From assembly GCA_022768545.1 (NCBI GenBank), contig JALELV010000075.1, forward strand, positions 1 through 32,118: DNA of 32,118 bases, read 5' to 3'. Each line of letters starts with the position of its first letter. Position 1 is the stretch's first letter. Below, one piece after another: positions 1-6,279 of the stretch. The stretch is from Oscillospiraceae bacterium (GTDB lineage: Bacteria; Bacillota; Clostridia; Oscillospirales; Ruminococcaceae). A program made the translations under genes and the position numbers. The notes under the pieces were generated by a model that searched no databases, was not told where the DNA came from, and saw only the letters and a list, made by a program, of their open reading frames with translations.

Positions 1-126
1 GAGAGCCTTCCCCACGCCCGGCGGCTGCGCTGTTTTTTCAAAAAGAAGGGATGGAATAAACAAGAAGAGCAGATGGAAAAATGTCCGCCGCCCTGTGGAG
101 AGGGAGATGGAAGCATGAGCGGGATG
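1..126. other. No gene recognised
   Basis: No reading frame here resembles a known protein, and no clear RNA signal is visible. The stretch lies beyond the terminator of the nrdG unit and probably belongs to the intergenic space before a gene outside the window. Confidence 0.4.
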
Positions 127-159
127 CAAAAAGAAGATGCCCTGCAGAAGGCATCTTCT
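127..159 (-). terminator. Rho-independent terminator of the anaerobic reductase unit
   Basis: A perfect 9-bp stem (GAAGATGCC with GGCATCTTC, extendable by A-T pairs) closes an 8-nt loop and, read on the minus strand, is followed at once by TTTTT. It is the first convincing terminator downstream of nrdG. Confidence 0.8.
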
Positions 160-188
160 CTATATTGCACCACAAAACGATAAGAGCG

Positions 189-272
189 GGCCATGTGGGC
201 CGTTTCCGGCCCGCGGCCGTAAGATCAAAGTACCCGCCCACTCTGTGGACGGGTACGGGTAAAAAAATAGCC
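189..272. repeat. Two-hairpin intergenic repeat, copy A
   Basis: This is one of two related elements in the window (the other is at 12987-13072, same orientation). On the plus strand the order is a first hairpin (GGCC-AT-GTGGGCC paired with GGCCCGCGGCC, with a bulged AT), a linker containing AGATCAAA, a second hairpin (GTACCCG/CGGGTAC) and a final AAATAGCC. It starts 14 bp beyond the nrdG stop, so on the minus strand it lies in that mRNA's 3' region. I do not recognise it as a named family. Confidence 0.65.
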
Positions 273-285
273 GCAGACCATTTTT

Positions 286-798
286 TTATTCTCTTAGACC
301 CTCCGCCCACACAGGGGAACCGGAGGAAAGGGAGGCGGGCACATCCAGGATCCGCTGGTTGGAGCTGCCCCGGAAGCGGAGGGTGAGGTCCCGCAGGGGC
401 TCCACATACCGCCCGTCCACCAAAAGGTCGCAGCATTCCAGCAGCGGCTTCACAGCCGGGTCGTCCAGCTTCAAAAGCTCCTCAAAGGTCCAGCCGGAAT
501 AGGCCATCACCCCGAGGCCGCGCTCCCGCACCGCCCTGGCCAGGGGCAGAAGGGCCTGCGCCTGGCAGAAGGGCTCTCCCCCCGAGAGGGTGATGCCGGA
601 GAGCAGGGGGTTCTGGTCGATGGCGGCGAGGATCCTATCGAGTTCGCAGTCGTATCCGCCGTCAAAATCGTGGGACTGGGGGTTGTGGCAGCCGACGCAG
701 TGATGAGGGCAGCCCTGGGTGAACACCACAAAGCGCAGTCCCGGCCCGTCCACAATAGACTCCCGTACCACTCCGGCAATTCTTACCGTGCCGTTCAT
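286..798 (-). CDS. nrdG: Anaerobic ribonucleotide reductase activating protein (radical SAM)
   Basis: NrdG uses a [4Fe-4S] cluster and S-adenosylmethionine to place the glycyl radical on class III ribonucleotide reductase. The 170-residue length fits the family. The N-terminus shows the radical-SAM cluster motif as C30-x3-C34-x2-C37 in TQGCPHHCVGCHNP, followed by the SAM-binding SGGEP. The ATG overlaps the stop of the upstream 59-residue glycyl-radical ORF by 4 bp (ATGA), which implies translational coupling and joint dosage of activator and radical domain. The nrdD gene lies further upstream on the same strand. The assignment is firm from motif and context. Confidence 0.95.
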   Translation of the reverse strand: MNGTVRIAGVVRESIVDGPGLRFVVFTQGCPHHCVGCHNPQSHDFDGGYDCELDRILAAIDQNPLLSGITLSGGEPFCQAQALLPLARAVRERGLGVMAYSGWTFEELLKLDDPAVKPLLECCDLLVDGRYVEPLRDLTLRFRGSSNQRILDVPASLSSGSPVWAEGLRE

Positions 799-974
799 AA
801 AACCTCCAGGGTATCGGAGACGGAGTGTTTTACCCGGTCGTGCTCCTCCGCGCGCTTGGCGTTGTTAAAGCGGTCCAGAGTGCCCACCAGGTAACCGGTG
901 ATGCGGCGGATGCGCTCAAAGCCCACGCCGGCTCCCACCATTTCAGGCTCCGCATTTATATTCTTGTTTTCCAT
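795..974 (-). CDS. Stand-alone glycyl-radical domain of anaerobic ribonucleotide reductase (59 aa)
   Basis: This small ORF begins at ATG 974 after the ribosome site AAGGGATG and encodes 59 residues. Residues 19-50 contain FERIRRITGYLVGTLDRF and end in DRVKH. This is what I recall as the complete C-terminal end of one-piece clostridial NrdD proteins, with the glycyl-radical motif RITGYL. The large NrdD protein encoded upstream (1050-3371) ends in an unrelated tail, so this peptide probably supplies the radical-bearing loop in trans. That is comparable in principle to GrcA/YfiD, the spare glycyl-radical part of pyruvate formate-lyase. It overlaps nrdG by 4 bp. A 75-bp AT-rich gap separates it from nrdD. 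Identity of the motif is seen; function in trans is inferred. Confidence 0.85.
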   Translation of the reverse strand: MENKNINAEPEMVGAGVGFERIRRITGYLVGTLDRFNNAKRAEEHDRVKHSVSDTLEVL

Positions 975-1049
975 AACAGATCATCCCTTCTAAAATATAA
1001 TAAATATATAGTTTTATACGAATGGTAATGCATCTAAAAGGAGCCGTGG

Positions 1050-3371
1050 TTATTCCACGGGGTTGGCAGCCCGTTCGCGCTCCTCGGCGGGGTCGCCGTG
1101 GTAGCCCAGAGTGTCGGCGTTGAGGTTTTTGTAAACACCCAGCTGCTTTAATTTTTCCACGCTGACGGCTTCAAACTCCCGTCTGCCGCAGCGGGGGCAG
1201 ACGTCGTCGATGATGCCGGTATAGCCGCACACGGGGTCCCGGTCCACCGGATGGTTGATGGAGCCATAGCCGATGCCCTCCTCCTTCATGCAGCGTACCA
1301 CGCGTTCGAAGGCGTCCAGGTTCTTGAGGGGGTCGCCGTCCAGTTCGATGTAGGAGATGTGGCCGCCGTTGGTGAGGGCGTGGTAGGGTGCCTCCAGACG
1401 GATTTTATCGAAAGCGGAGATCTCATAATACACCGGAACGTGGAAAGAGTTGGTATAGTAGTCCCGGTCGGTGACGCCGGGGATAATGCCGTACTTTTTC
1501 TTGTCCAGGCGGACGAACCGGCCGGAGAGCCCCTCCGCCGGAGTGGCGATGAGGGAGAAATTGAGGCCGTATTTTTCGCTGGCCTCGTCCATGCGCTTGC
1601 GCATAAAGCCTACGATGTCAAGGCCCAGGTTCTGCGCCTCAGCGGACTCGCCGTGGTGCTTGCCGATGAGCGCCTTGAGGCATTCCGCCAGCCCGATGAA
1701 GCCTAAGGTGAGGGTGCCGTGTTTGAGTACCTCCCGCACCTCGTCGTCGGGGCCCAGCTTTTCAGAATCCAGCCACACGCCCTGGCCCATGAGGAAGGGG
1801 TAGTTGCGCACCTTTTTGGAGCACTGGATCTCAAAGCGCTCCAAAAGCTGGTCGATGATCAGCTGGATCTTGCGGTCCAGGTCTTCAAAAAACCAGTCCA
1901 CGTTGCCGTGGGCGTTGATGGCGATGCGGGGCAGGTTCACCGAGGTAAAGCTTAGGTTTCCGCGGCCGGACACCACCTCGCGGGAGGGGTCGTAGCGGTT
2001 GGCGATGACACGGGTGCGGCAGCCCATGTAGGCGCACTCGGTATCGGGGTTTCCGGGCTTGTAATACTGCAGGTTAAAGGGTGCGTCCAGGAAGGAGAAG
2101 TTGGGGAACAGCCGCCTGGCGGACACCCGGCAGGCGAGCTTAAACAGATCGTAGTTGGGCTCCCCGGGGTTGTAGTTGATGCCCTCCTTCACCTTGAAGA
2201 TGTGGATGGGGAAGATGGGGGTCTCGCCGTTGCCCAGCCCGGCCTCGTTGGCCAGCAGGATGCTGCGGATGACCAGCCGCCCCTCCGGGGAGGTATCGGT
2301 ACCGTAGTTGATGGAGGAGAAGGGGACCTGGGCGCCGGCCCGGGAGTGCATGGTGTTGAGGTTGTGCACAAAGGCCTCCATGGACTGATAGGTGGAACGG
2401 GTGGTCTCCTTCTCGGCATTTTTGCGGGCGAATGACTGGATCTTGCCGATCAGGCTCTCGTCCACAAGCTGGCGCAGTTCCTCGGCCTCGCAGGCGCAGT
2501 AGCCGTTGCCGTTGTAGAGCACGGGGGAAACGCCGTGGGCCTTTTCCACCTTCAGGCAGATCTCCTTGGCAGTGGGCTCGCCGTCCTCCATGTCGCAGAA
2601 GATCTCCAGGGCCTTGCCCACGTTGCGGATGTAGATGCGCCGGTAGGTCTTGCGCACGCCAATGGCCATGCCGTAGTCAAAATCCGGAATGCTCTGGCCG
2701 CCGTGCTGGTCGTTTTGGTTGGACTGGATGGCGATACAGGCAAGGGCGGAGTAGCTGGAGATGTCGTTGGGCTCCCGCAGGAAGCCGTGTCCGGTGGAGA
2801 AGCCGCCCTTAAACAGCTGCTCGATGTTGATCTGGCAGCAGGTGGTGGTCAGGGTAAGAAAATCCAGGTCGTGGATGTGGATGTCGCCCTCCCGGTGTGC
2901 CTTGGAATGGGCCGGGTTGAGGACGTACATCTCGTAAAACTGCTTGGCGCCCTCGGAGCCGTACTTGAGCATGGTGCCCATGGCGGTATCACCGTCGATA
3001 TTGGCGTTTTCCCGCTTGATGTCGTTGTCCACGGCGTCTTTAAAGGTGAGCTCCTCGTAAATCTTCATCAAACGGGTGTTCATATCCCGCACCCGGGTGC
3101 GCTCCGCCCGGTAGAGAATAAATTCCTTGGCGGTGCGGGCATGTCCGTTTTCGATCATCACGCGCTCTACGGCGTCCTGGATCTGCTCGACGCCGGGCTC
3201 CTCCAGCTTGCAGGTGTTTTCGAGATAATCCACCACTTGGTTGGCCAGGTCCACCGCCATGTCGTAGTCCTTGCCGCCCAGCACCTGCGCCGCCTTGTAG
3301 ATGGCGTCGGCAATTTTTTTAACGTCAAACTCCGCTTTTCTTCCGTCCCTCTTTACGATTGTCTTAATCAT
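1050..3371 (-). CDS. nrdD: Anaerobic ribonucleoside-triphosphate reductase large chain, lacking the usual C-terminal glycyl-radical motif
   Basis: Class III reductase converts ribonucleotides to deoxyribonucleotides without oxygen. The first approximately 95 residues form an ATP-cone regulatory domain. The barrel then shows TTTCCQINIEQLF (Cys178/179) and MGCRTRVIANRYDP (Cys451, the likely thiyl cysteine). Near the end come VCGYTGIIDDVCPRCG, a zinc-ribbon remnant with three visible cysteines, and the family's usual RxTGYL segment is then replaced by a tail of about 40 residues ending in NPVE. That segment is found instead in the next ORF (795-974). The ATG at 3371 is preferred because GAGAGGG lies 8 nt upstream; a GTG 9 bp earlier has no spaced ribosome site. 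NrdR-box-like operators precede the gene. Confidence 0.93.
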   Translation of the reverse strand: MIKTIVKRDGRKAEFDVKKIADAIYKAAQVLGGKDYDMAVDLANQVVDYLENTCKLEEPGVEQIQDAVERVMIENGHARTAKEFILYRAERTRVRDMNTRLMKIYEELTFKDAVDNDIKRENANIDGDTAMGTMLKYGSEGAKQFYEMYVLNPAHSKAHREGDIHIHDLDFLTLTTTCCQINIEQLFKGGFSTGHGFLREPNDISSYSALACIAIQSNQNDQHGGQSIPDFDYGMAIGVRKTYRRIYIRNVGKALEIFCDMEDGEPTAKEICLKVEKAHGVSPVLYNGNGYCACEAEELRQLVDESLIGKIQSFARKNAEKETTRSTYQSMEAFVHNLNTMHSRAGAQVPFSSINYGTDTSPEGRLVIRSILLANEAGLGNGETPIFPIHIFKVKEGINYNPGEPNYDLFKLACRVSARRLFPNFSFLDAPFNLQYYKPGNPDTECAYMGCRTRVIANRYDPSREVVSGRGNLSFTSVNLPRIAINAHGNVDWFFEDLDRKIQLIIDQLLERFEIQCSKKVRNYPFLMGQGVWLDSEKLGPDDEVREVLKHGTLTLGFIGLAECLKALIGKHHGESAEAQNLGLDIVGFMRKRMDEASEKYGLNFSLIATPAEGLSGRFVRLDKKKYGIIPGVTDRDYYTNSFHVPVYYEISAFDKIRLEAPYHALTNGGHISYIELDGDPLKNLDAFERVVRCMKEEGIGYGSINHPVDRDPVCGYTGIIDDVCPRCGRREFEAVSVEKLKQLGVYKNLNADTLGYHGDPAEERERAANPVE

Positions 3372-3393
3372 TGGAAGCACCCTCTCACATTAC

Positions 3394-3409
3394 ACACAGT
3401 ATATTTGGC
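3394..3409. promoter_or_regulatory. NrdR-box-like site overlapping the nrdD -10
   Basis: ACACAGTATATTTGGC matches the NrdR consensus acaCwAtATaTwGtgt at 12 of 16 positions by eye. It overlaps the proposed -10 element of nrdD, where a repressor would block transcription. Confidence 0.55.
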
Positions 3410-3426
3410 TGAGATTATTTACACAA
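3398..3426 (-). promoter_or_regulatory. Promoter of nrdD
   Basis: On the minus strand, TTGTGT (3421-3426) and TATACT (3398-3403) are separated by 17 bp. The -10 is good and the -35 weak, as expected for a regulated promoter. Confidence 0.5.
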
Positions 3427-3452
3427 TTTATGGTAGACTGTTAAAAAAACAA

Positions 3453-3489
3453 CCACAATATCTTGTGGAACACAAACTATATCTATTGT
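3453..3489. promoter_or_regulatory. Pair of NrdR-box-like operators upstream of nrdD
   Basis: Two 16-bp sites lie 21 bp apart centre to centre: CCACAATATCTTGTGG (3453-3468, a CCACAA/TTGTGG inverted repeat) and AAACTATATCTATTGT (3474-3489). Each matches about 13 of 16 positions of the NrdR consensus. NrdR is the zinc-finger/ATP-cone repressor of ribonucleotide reductase genes; its own gene is not in this window. Confidence 0.7.
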
Positions 3490-3574
3490 ATCGAAGAGAA
3501 CCGCCGCCGTCAAGGAAGAAATGGAAAAAAGGCGACAAAATTTTTAGGGCTTTTTTGAACGGCGATGCAGGCGC

Positions 3575-3603
3575 TTTACGGGGCAAAGAAAAAAGAGTAA
3601 AAT
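3575..3603 (+). promoter_or_regulatory. Probable promoter of the DUF6985-like gene
   Basis: TTTACG (3575-3580) and TAAAAT (3598-3603) are spaced by 17 bp, 44 bp before the start codon. Confidence 0.5.
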
Positions 3604-3646
3604 AAAAACATAAAAAGCGAAGTGCGGGGGGGGAGGAGGATATAAA

Positions 3647-4198
3647 ATGACAGAGGAGTTTTTCCCCGAGATGACGGAGGGCCGGTACGGGCCGGAATGT
3701 GAAGCCGGGCTGCCGGCCTGGGAGGAATTTTATTGGGCGGAGGGCCCCTCCGGCCCGCTGATGCTGGACCTGGGCGGGGACGAAGAGCCGGTTTACCCGC
3801 CCGACGAGGAGCAGGTGCGGGCGTGGGAGTGGGTCAGCGCCCACCAGGAGGAGGTGTGCAGCCGGGTGCTCCAGGCGGTGTTTGACCGCATGGAGGAGAG
3901 GCTGCGGGACCTTGAGACTGAGGAAATGGATGACGACGAGCCCTGGGAGGCGGACCTCCGTTTTCCCCGGGTGCAGTACCCCGGGGAGCTGCGGGACTGG
4001 ATGAGGCCCCGCAGGGTCCATATCCTCAACGTGTACCGGGACGGTATGGCCTACGTGGGGTACGAGTTTGCCTGCTCCTGGGACGGGGAGCACGGCGTTG
4101 GGGTGCTCACCCACGGCGGCCGGGTGGTGGAAGTGGGGGATGCGGACACCTCGATGCTCTCCTGGCTTGCCCGGGATGACGCGGCGCGGGGGGAATAG
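3647..4198 (+). CDS. DUF6985-like protein of unknown function
   Basis: This encodes 183 residues, acidic and probably cytoplasmic, with no signal peptide or membrane segment. A strong GGAGGAGG precedes the ATG. The C-terminal third (from about residue 115) has the pattern VHILNVYRDGMAYVGYEF followed by CSWDGEHGVGVLTHGGRVVEVGDAD. I associate this with the DUF6985 domain, whose members carry an EF..CtWDeEHGlGv signature. The acidic N-terminal part looks unconserved. It is transcribed alone, between its own promoter and a terminator shared with convergent mtnN. The function is unknown; some DUFs of this type occur as immunity-like proteins, but no toxin gene lies nearby, so I make no functional claim. 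Confidence 0.75.
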   Translation: MTEEFFPEMTEGRYGPECEAGLPAWEEFYWAEGPSGPLMLDLGGDEEPVYPPDEEQVRAWEWVSAHQEEVCSRVLQAVFDRMEERLRDLETEEMDDDEPWEADLRFPRVQYPGELRDWMRPRRVHILNVYRDGMAYVGYEFACSWDGEHGVGVLTHGGRVVEVGDADTSMLSWLARDDAARGE

Positions 4199-4206
4199 CA
4201 CCGCTT

Positions 4207-4249
4207 TAAAAAAGCAAAGTGCCCGCCTGCCCTCAAAGGGCAGGCGGGC
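4207..4249 (-). terminator. Terminator between convergent DUF6985-like gene and mtnN
   Basis: A perfect 12-bp stem (GCCCGCCTGCCC, 4221-4232, with 4238-4249) closes a 5-nt loop. On the minus strand it is followed by ACTTTGCTTTTTT, so it mainly serves mtnN; on the plus strand it may act as a weaker barrier. Confidence 0.75.
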
Positions 4250-4266
4250 GACTGTATACGGGGAGC

Positions 4267-4950
4267 TTATGCGAGCTCCAGCATTTTAAGCAGCAGCCGG
4301 GCGGAGTGGTCCGCGCAGACGGTCTCGAAGGTGTGGAAAGAGACGTCTGCGTTGCCATCCGCGTTGTCAGACATGCTGCGGATGACCAGCACCGGCAGAC
4401 CGCTGATATACGCTGCGTGGGCGATGGCGGCGCCCTCCATTTCCACGCAGTCCGGGCGGCAGCGGGATACGATGTTGTCTTTGACCTCTTTGCTTTCAAT
4501 AAACTGGTCTCCCGTGGCCACGCGGCCCACCTTCAGACGGTAACCGGGGTCACCCAGGGCGGCGTAGGCTTTCTGCGCCAGGGCAAGCAGTTCAGGGTCG
4601 CCGGGGAAACGGTCGGTGTGCGGAAAATATTTTATCAGGAGATCGCTGTCAAAATCGTGATAGACCACATCCTGCGAGAGGACGACGTCGTACACCGTGA
4701 GGTCGTCACAGACGCACCCGGCCACGCCGGTATTGATCAGGGCGTCTGCGCCGAAGCGGATGATCATGGTCTGGGCGCAGATGGCGGCGCTCACCTTACC
4801 GATGCCGCTGCAGGCGAGCACGACGGGCTTGCCGCCCAAAAGGCCGGTATAATATTCCGTCCCCGCCAGGGGGTGGGCTTTTAGCTGTTCCATGTTCCCT
4901 TTTAAAAGCGAGATTTCGGACTGCATGGCGCCGATGATCCCGTATGTCAT
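4267..4950 (-). CDS. mtnN: 5'-methylthioadenosine/S-adenosylhomocysteine nucleosidase
   Basis: MTA/SAH nucleosidase cleaves adenine from methylthioadenosine and S-adenosylhomocysteine, recycling methionine and relieving product inhibition of methyltransferases. The 227 residues match the family length. Visible landmarks are the start MTYGIIGAMQSE with Glu12, LINTGVAG, VATGDQF, EMEGAAIAH (Glu172) and RSMSDNAD (Asp195), which correspond to the family's catalytic and ribose-binding residues. The start at ATG 4950 is chosen because AAGGAG sits 8 nt upstream; an in-frame GTG at 4959 would leave no ribosome site. The gene is monocistronic with its own promoter and terminator. Confidence 0.95.
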   Translation of the reverse strand: MTYGIIGAMQSEISLLKGNMEQLKAHPLAGTEYYTGLLGGKPVVLACSGIGKVSAAICAQTMIIRFGADALINTGVAGCVCDDLTVYDVVLSQDVVYHDFDSDLLIKYFPHTDRFPGDPELLALAQKAYAALGDPGYRLKVGRVATGDQFIESKEVKDNIVSRCRPDCVEMEGAAIAHAAYISGLPVLVIRSMSDNADGNADVSFHTFETVCADHSARLLLKMLELA

Positions 4951-4995
4951 GCTCAACACTCCTTCTGTTCGGGCAGGCCGAACGATATTTTTCCT

Positions 4996-5024
4996 AGTTT
5001 ATCAGAAGAAGCGGCAAAAAGCAA
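4996..5024 (-). promoter_or_regulatory. Promoter of mtnN
   Basis: On the minus strand, TTGCTT (5019-5024) and TAAACT (4996-5001) are 17 bp apart. The -35 lies inside the first copy of the 20-bp direct repeat described next. Confidence 0.5.
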
Positions 5025-5057
5025 GCTCCCGGCGGCACAAAAAGCAAGCTCCCGGCG
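5015..5057. repeat. 20-bp tandem direct repeat in the mtnN promoter region
   Basis: CAAAAAGCAAGCTCCCGGCG occurs twice without mismatch (5015-5034 and 5038-5057), with a 23-bp period. The period places a second TTGCTT exactly one promoter spacer upstream of the first. It may be a regulator-binding direct repeat or a recent slippage duplication. Confidence 0.8.
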
Positions 5058-5066
5058 AAGATTATC

Positions 5067-5095
5067 TTGACAAGGGCTTTCTGCAATGATAAAAT
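5067..5095 (+). promoter_or_regulatory. Promoter of the riboswitch-transglutaminase transcript
   Basis: TTGACA (5067-5072), a 17-bp spacer and TAAAAT (5090-5095) form a near-consensus sigma-A promoter. Transcription should begin near 5102, directly before the riboswitch. Confidence 0.85.
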
Positions 5096-5102
5096 AAAAG
5101 TG

Positions 5103-5200
5103 AAATATGAATATTGGGTAAAACTGTCGAAAGGCAGTGGCACAAAGCTAAAGGGCCTACCTCTTCCGCAGGAGCGGGGGAAAGGGCAGCCAGTTGCGGT
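5103..5200 (+). ncRNA. Cyclic di-GMP-I (GEMM) riboswitch aptamer
   Basis: The conserved GEMM landmarks occur in order: GGGTAAAA, a stem capped by a GAAA tetraloop (CTGTC-GAAA-GGCAG), CACAAAGC, GGGCCTA, a variable hairpin, and GGGCAGCCAGTTGCGG. These match the Vc2-type class I c-di-GMP aptamer, in which the GAAA loop docks into the other helix. The GGG run before the AAA stretch fits c-di-GMP better than the cGAMP-sensing variant, but ligand choice is inferred. A terminator follows 27 nt later, so control is probably at transcription elongation. Confidence 0.85.
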
Positions 5201-5226
5201 TTTTCTTTTTAAAAGAGAGATCTCTC

Positions 5227-5256
5227 CCTCCGGCTGCTTTGGGCTGGAGGTTTTTT
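5227..5256 (+). terminator. Riboswitch expression-platform terminator
   Basis: CCTCCGGC (5227-5234) pairs with GCTGGAGG (5243-5250), with one G-T pair, and is followed by TTTTTT. Its 5' arm overlaps GGCTGC (5232-5237), which could instead pair with GCAGCC (5186-5191) inside the aptamer. The two states exclude each other, which suggests that ligand binding favours termination (an OFF switch). Confidence 0.75.
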
Positions 5257-5309
5257 ATTGGCCGGAAAAATCAGTTTTGCTCTGCTGTATAAAGGGAGGA
5301 TGACCGGAA

Positions 5310-6143
5310 ATGATGAAACGATATTTTTGGGGGATGCTGATGATCGCAGCGCTTATGACGGCTGTGTTCACAGTGCAGGCCTGGGCGGCGAGCATCGATA
5401 CCAGCACATCCTCCGACGGCTATATCACCGCCAGCCACAGCGGCGGGGGAAAGATCAAGGTCCAGGTGGAAAAAGACGGGGTGAAGTATAACTACAACCT
5501 CAACAACGACGGATATTCTGAGGCGTTCCCCCTTCAGATGGGGGACGGGACCTATACCGCCAAGGTGCTGGAAAATGTGGGCGGCAACAAATACGCTGTT
5601 CTGAAATCCGAAAGCTTCAGCGTGAGCCTGAGCAGCCCCATGGCTCCCTATCTTGTGCCCAACCAGATGGTGGACTACAGTGACACCAGCAGCACCGTGT
5701 CCAAGGCCTCCAGCCTGGTGGCGGACAAAACCACCAAGCCCGGCAAGGTGGAGGCGGTGTACAATTATGTGGTCGGCAATATCTCTTACGACACCTACAA
5801 GGCCTCCACGGTAACTTCCGGCTATGTCCCCGATGTGGACAGCGTCCTCAGCGAGGGGACGGGCATCTGTTTTGACTACGCCGCGGTGACTGCCGCCATG
5901 CTGCGTTCCCAGGGGATCCCCACCCGTCTGGTGACGGGGTATGTCTCTCCCGCCAACGCCTACCACGCCTGGAACGAGGTATACCTGGACGAAGCGGGCT
6001 GGGTAAACGCCAACGAGGTCTATTTTGACGGGACCTCCTGGAAGAGGATGGACCCCACCTTTGCCTCTTCGGGAAAATCCAGCAGCAGTATTCTGCAGTA
6101 CATTGGCAACGGCTCCAACTACACCAAAAAGTATACTTATTGA
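5310..6143 (+). CDS. Secreted transglutaminase-like protein
   Basis: This encodes 277 residues with a signal peptide: KR, a hydrophobic core over residues 6-22, and cleavage near AWA-A at 26/27. Residues 30-110 look like a beta-rich, Ig-like domain. From about 140 there is a transglutaminase/protease core with the full catalytic triad: Cys187 in GTGICFDYA, His219 in NAYHAWNEVY and Asp248 in KRMDPTF. Such proteins crosslink or cleave proteins, often at the cell surface; the substrate is not apparent. No sortase signal or wall-binding repeat is seen, so it is probably released or held non-covalently. A GGGAGG lies 10 nt before ATG 5310. The upstream c-di-GMP-I riboswitch implies a role tied to the motile/sessile switch. 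Confidence 0.9.
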   Translation: MMKRYFWGMLMIAALMTAVFTVQAWAASIDTSTSSDGYITASHSGGGKIKVQVEKDGVKYNYNLNNDGYSEAFPLQMGDGTYTAKVLENVGGNKYAVLKSESFSVSLSSPMAPYLVPNQMVDYSDTSSTVSKASSLVADKTTKPGKVEAVYNYVVGNISYDTYKASTVTSGYVPDVDSVLSEGTGICFDYAAVTAAMLRSQGIPTRLVTGYVSPANAYHAWNEVYLDEAGWVNANEVYFDGTSWKRMDPTFASSGKSSSSILQYIGNGSNYTKKYTY

Positions 6144-6152
6144 TCTGAAAGA

Positions 6153-6180
6153 GCCGGAGGATTCCGGCCCTTTTTGTTTT
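6153..6180 (+). terminator. Terminator of the transglutaminase-like gene
   Basis: GCCGGA-GGAT-TCCGGC is followed by CCTTTTTGTTTTT, 10 nt beyond the stop codon. Confidence 0.8.
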
Positions 6181-6183
6181 TCC

Positions 6184-6226
6184 GCACAGTGCCGCCCGAG
6201 GGCTTTTCCTTCGGGCGGCACTGTGC
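6184..6226. repeat. Perfect 16-bp inverted repeat upstream of elaA-like gene
   Basis: GCACAGTGCCGCCCGA (6184-6199) is exactly complementary to 6211-6226 around an 11-nt loop. Neither strand continues with a T-run, so it is not a typical terminator. It abuts the extended -10 element at 6224-6232. Confidence 0.75.
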
Positions 6227-6232
6227 TACAAT
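6224..6232 (+). promoter_or_regulatory. Extended -10 promoter of the elaA-like gene
   Basis: TGCTACAAT is an extended -10 (TGn-TACAAT) 47 bp before the ATG. The -35 region (TTTTCC, 6204-6209) is poor, and the spacer forms the 3' arm of the inverted repeat. Confidence 0.45.
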
Positions 6233-6279
6233 GGGGGCAGATGCCGCCGCGGCGCCGCCGGGCGGAGGAGAGGGAAAAG

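Noticed and set aside
1058..1106. LGYHG near the end of large NrdD as a glycyl-radical motif
   Set aside because: It lacks the Arg and the Ser/Thr/Cys of R-x-[STC]-G-Y and the conserved downstream DRVKH ending, both of which are present in the separate 59-residue protein.
3428..4201. 257-residue minus-strand frame opposite the DUF6985-like gene
   Set aside because: It runs through the NrdR-box promoter region, has no spaced ribosome site and no family resemblance, whereas the plus-strand gene has both.
4199..4266. Small gene between the DUF6985-like gene and mtnN
   Set aside because: The space is filled by a terminator hairpin and contains no frame with a ribosome site.
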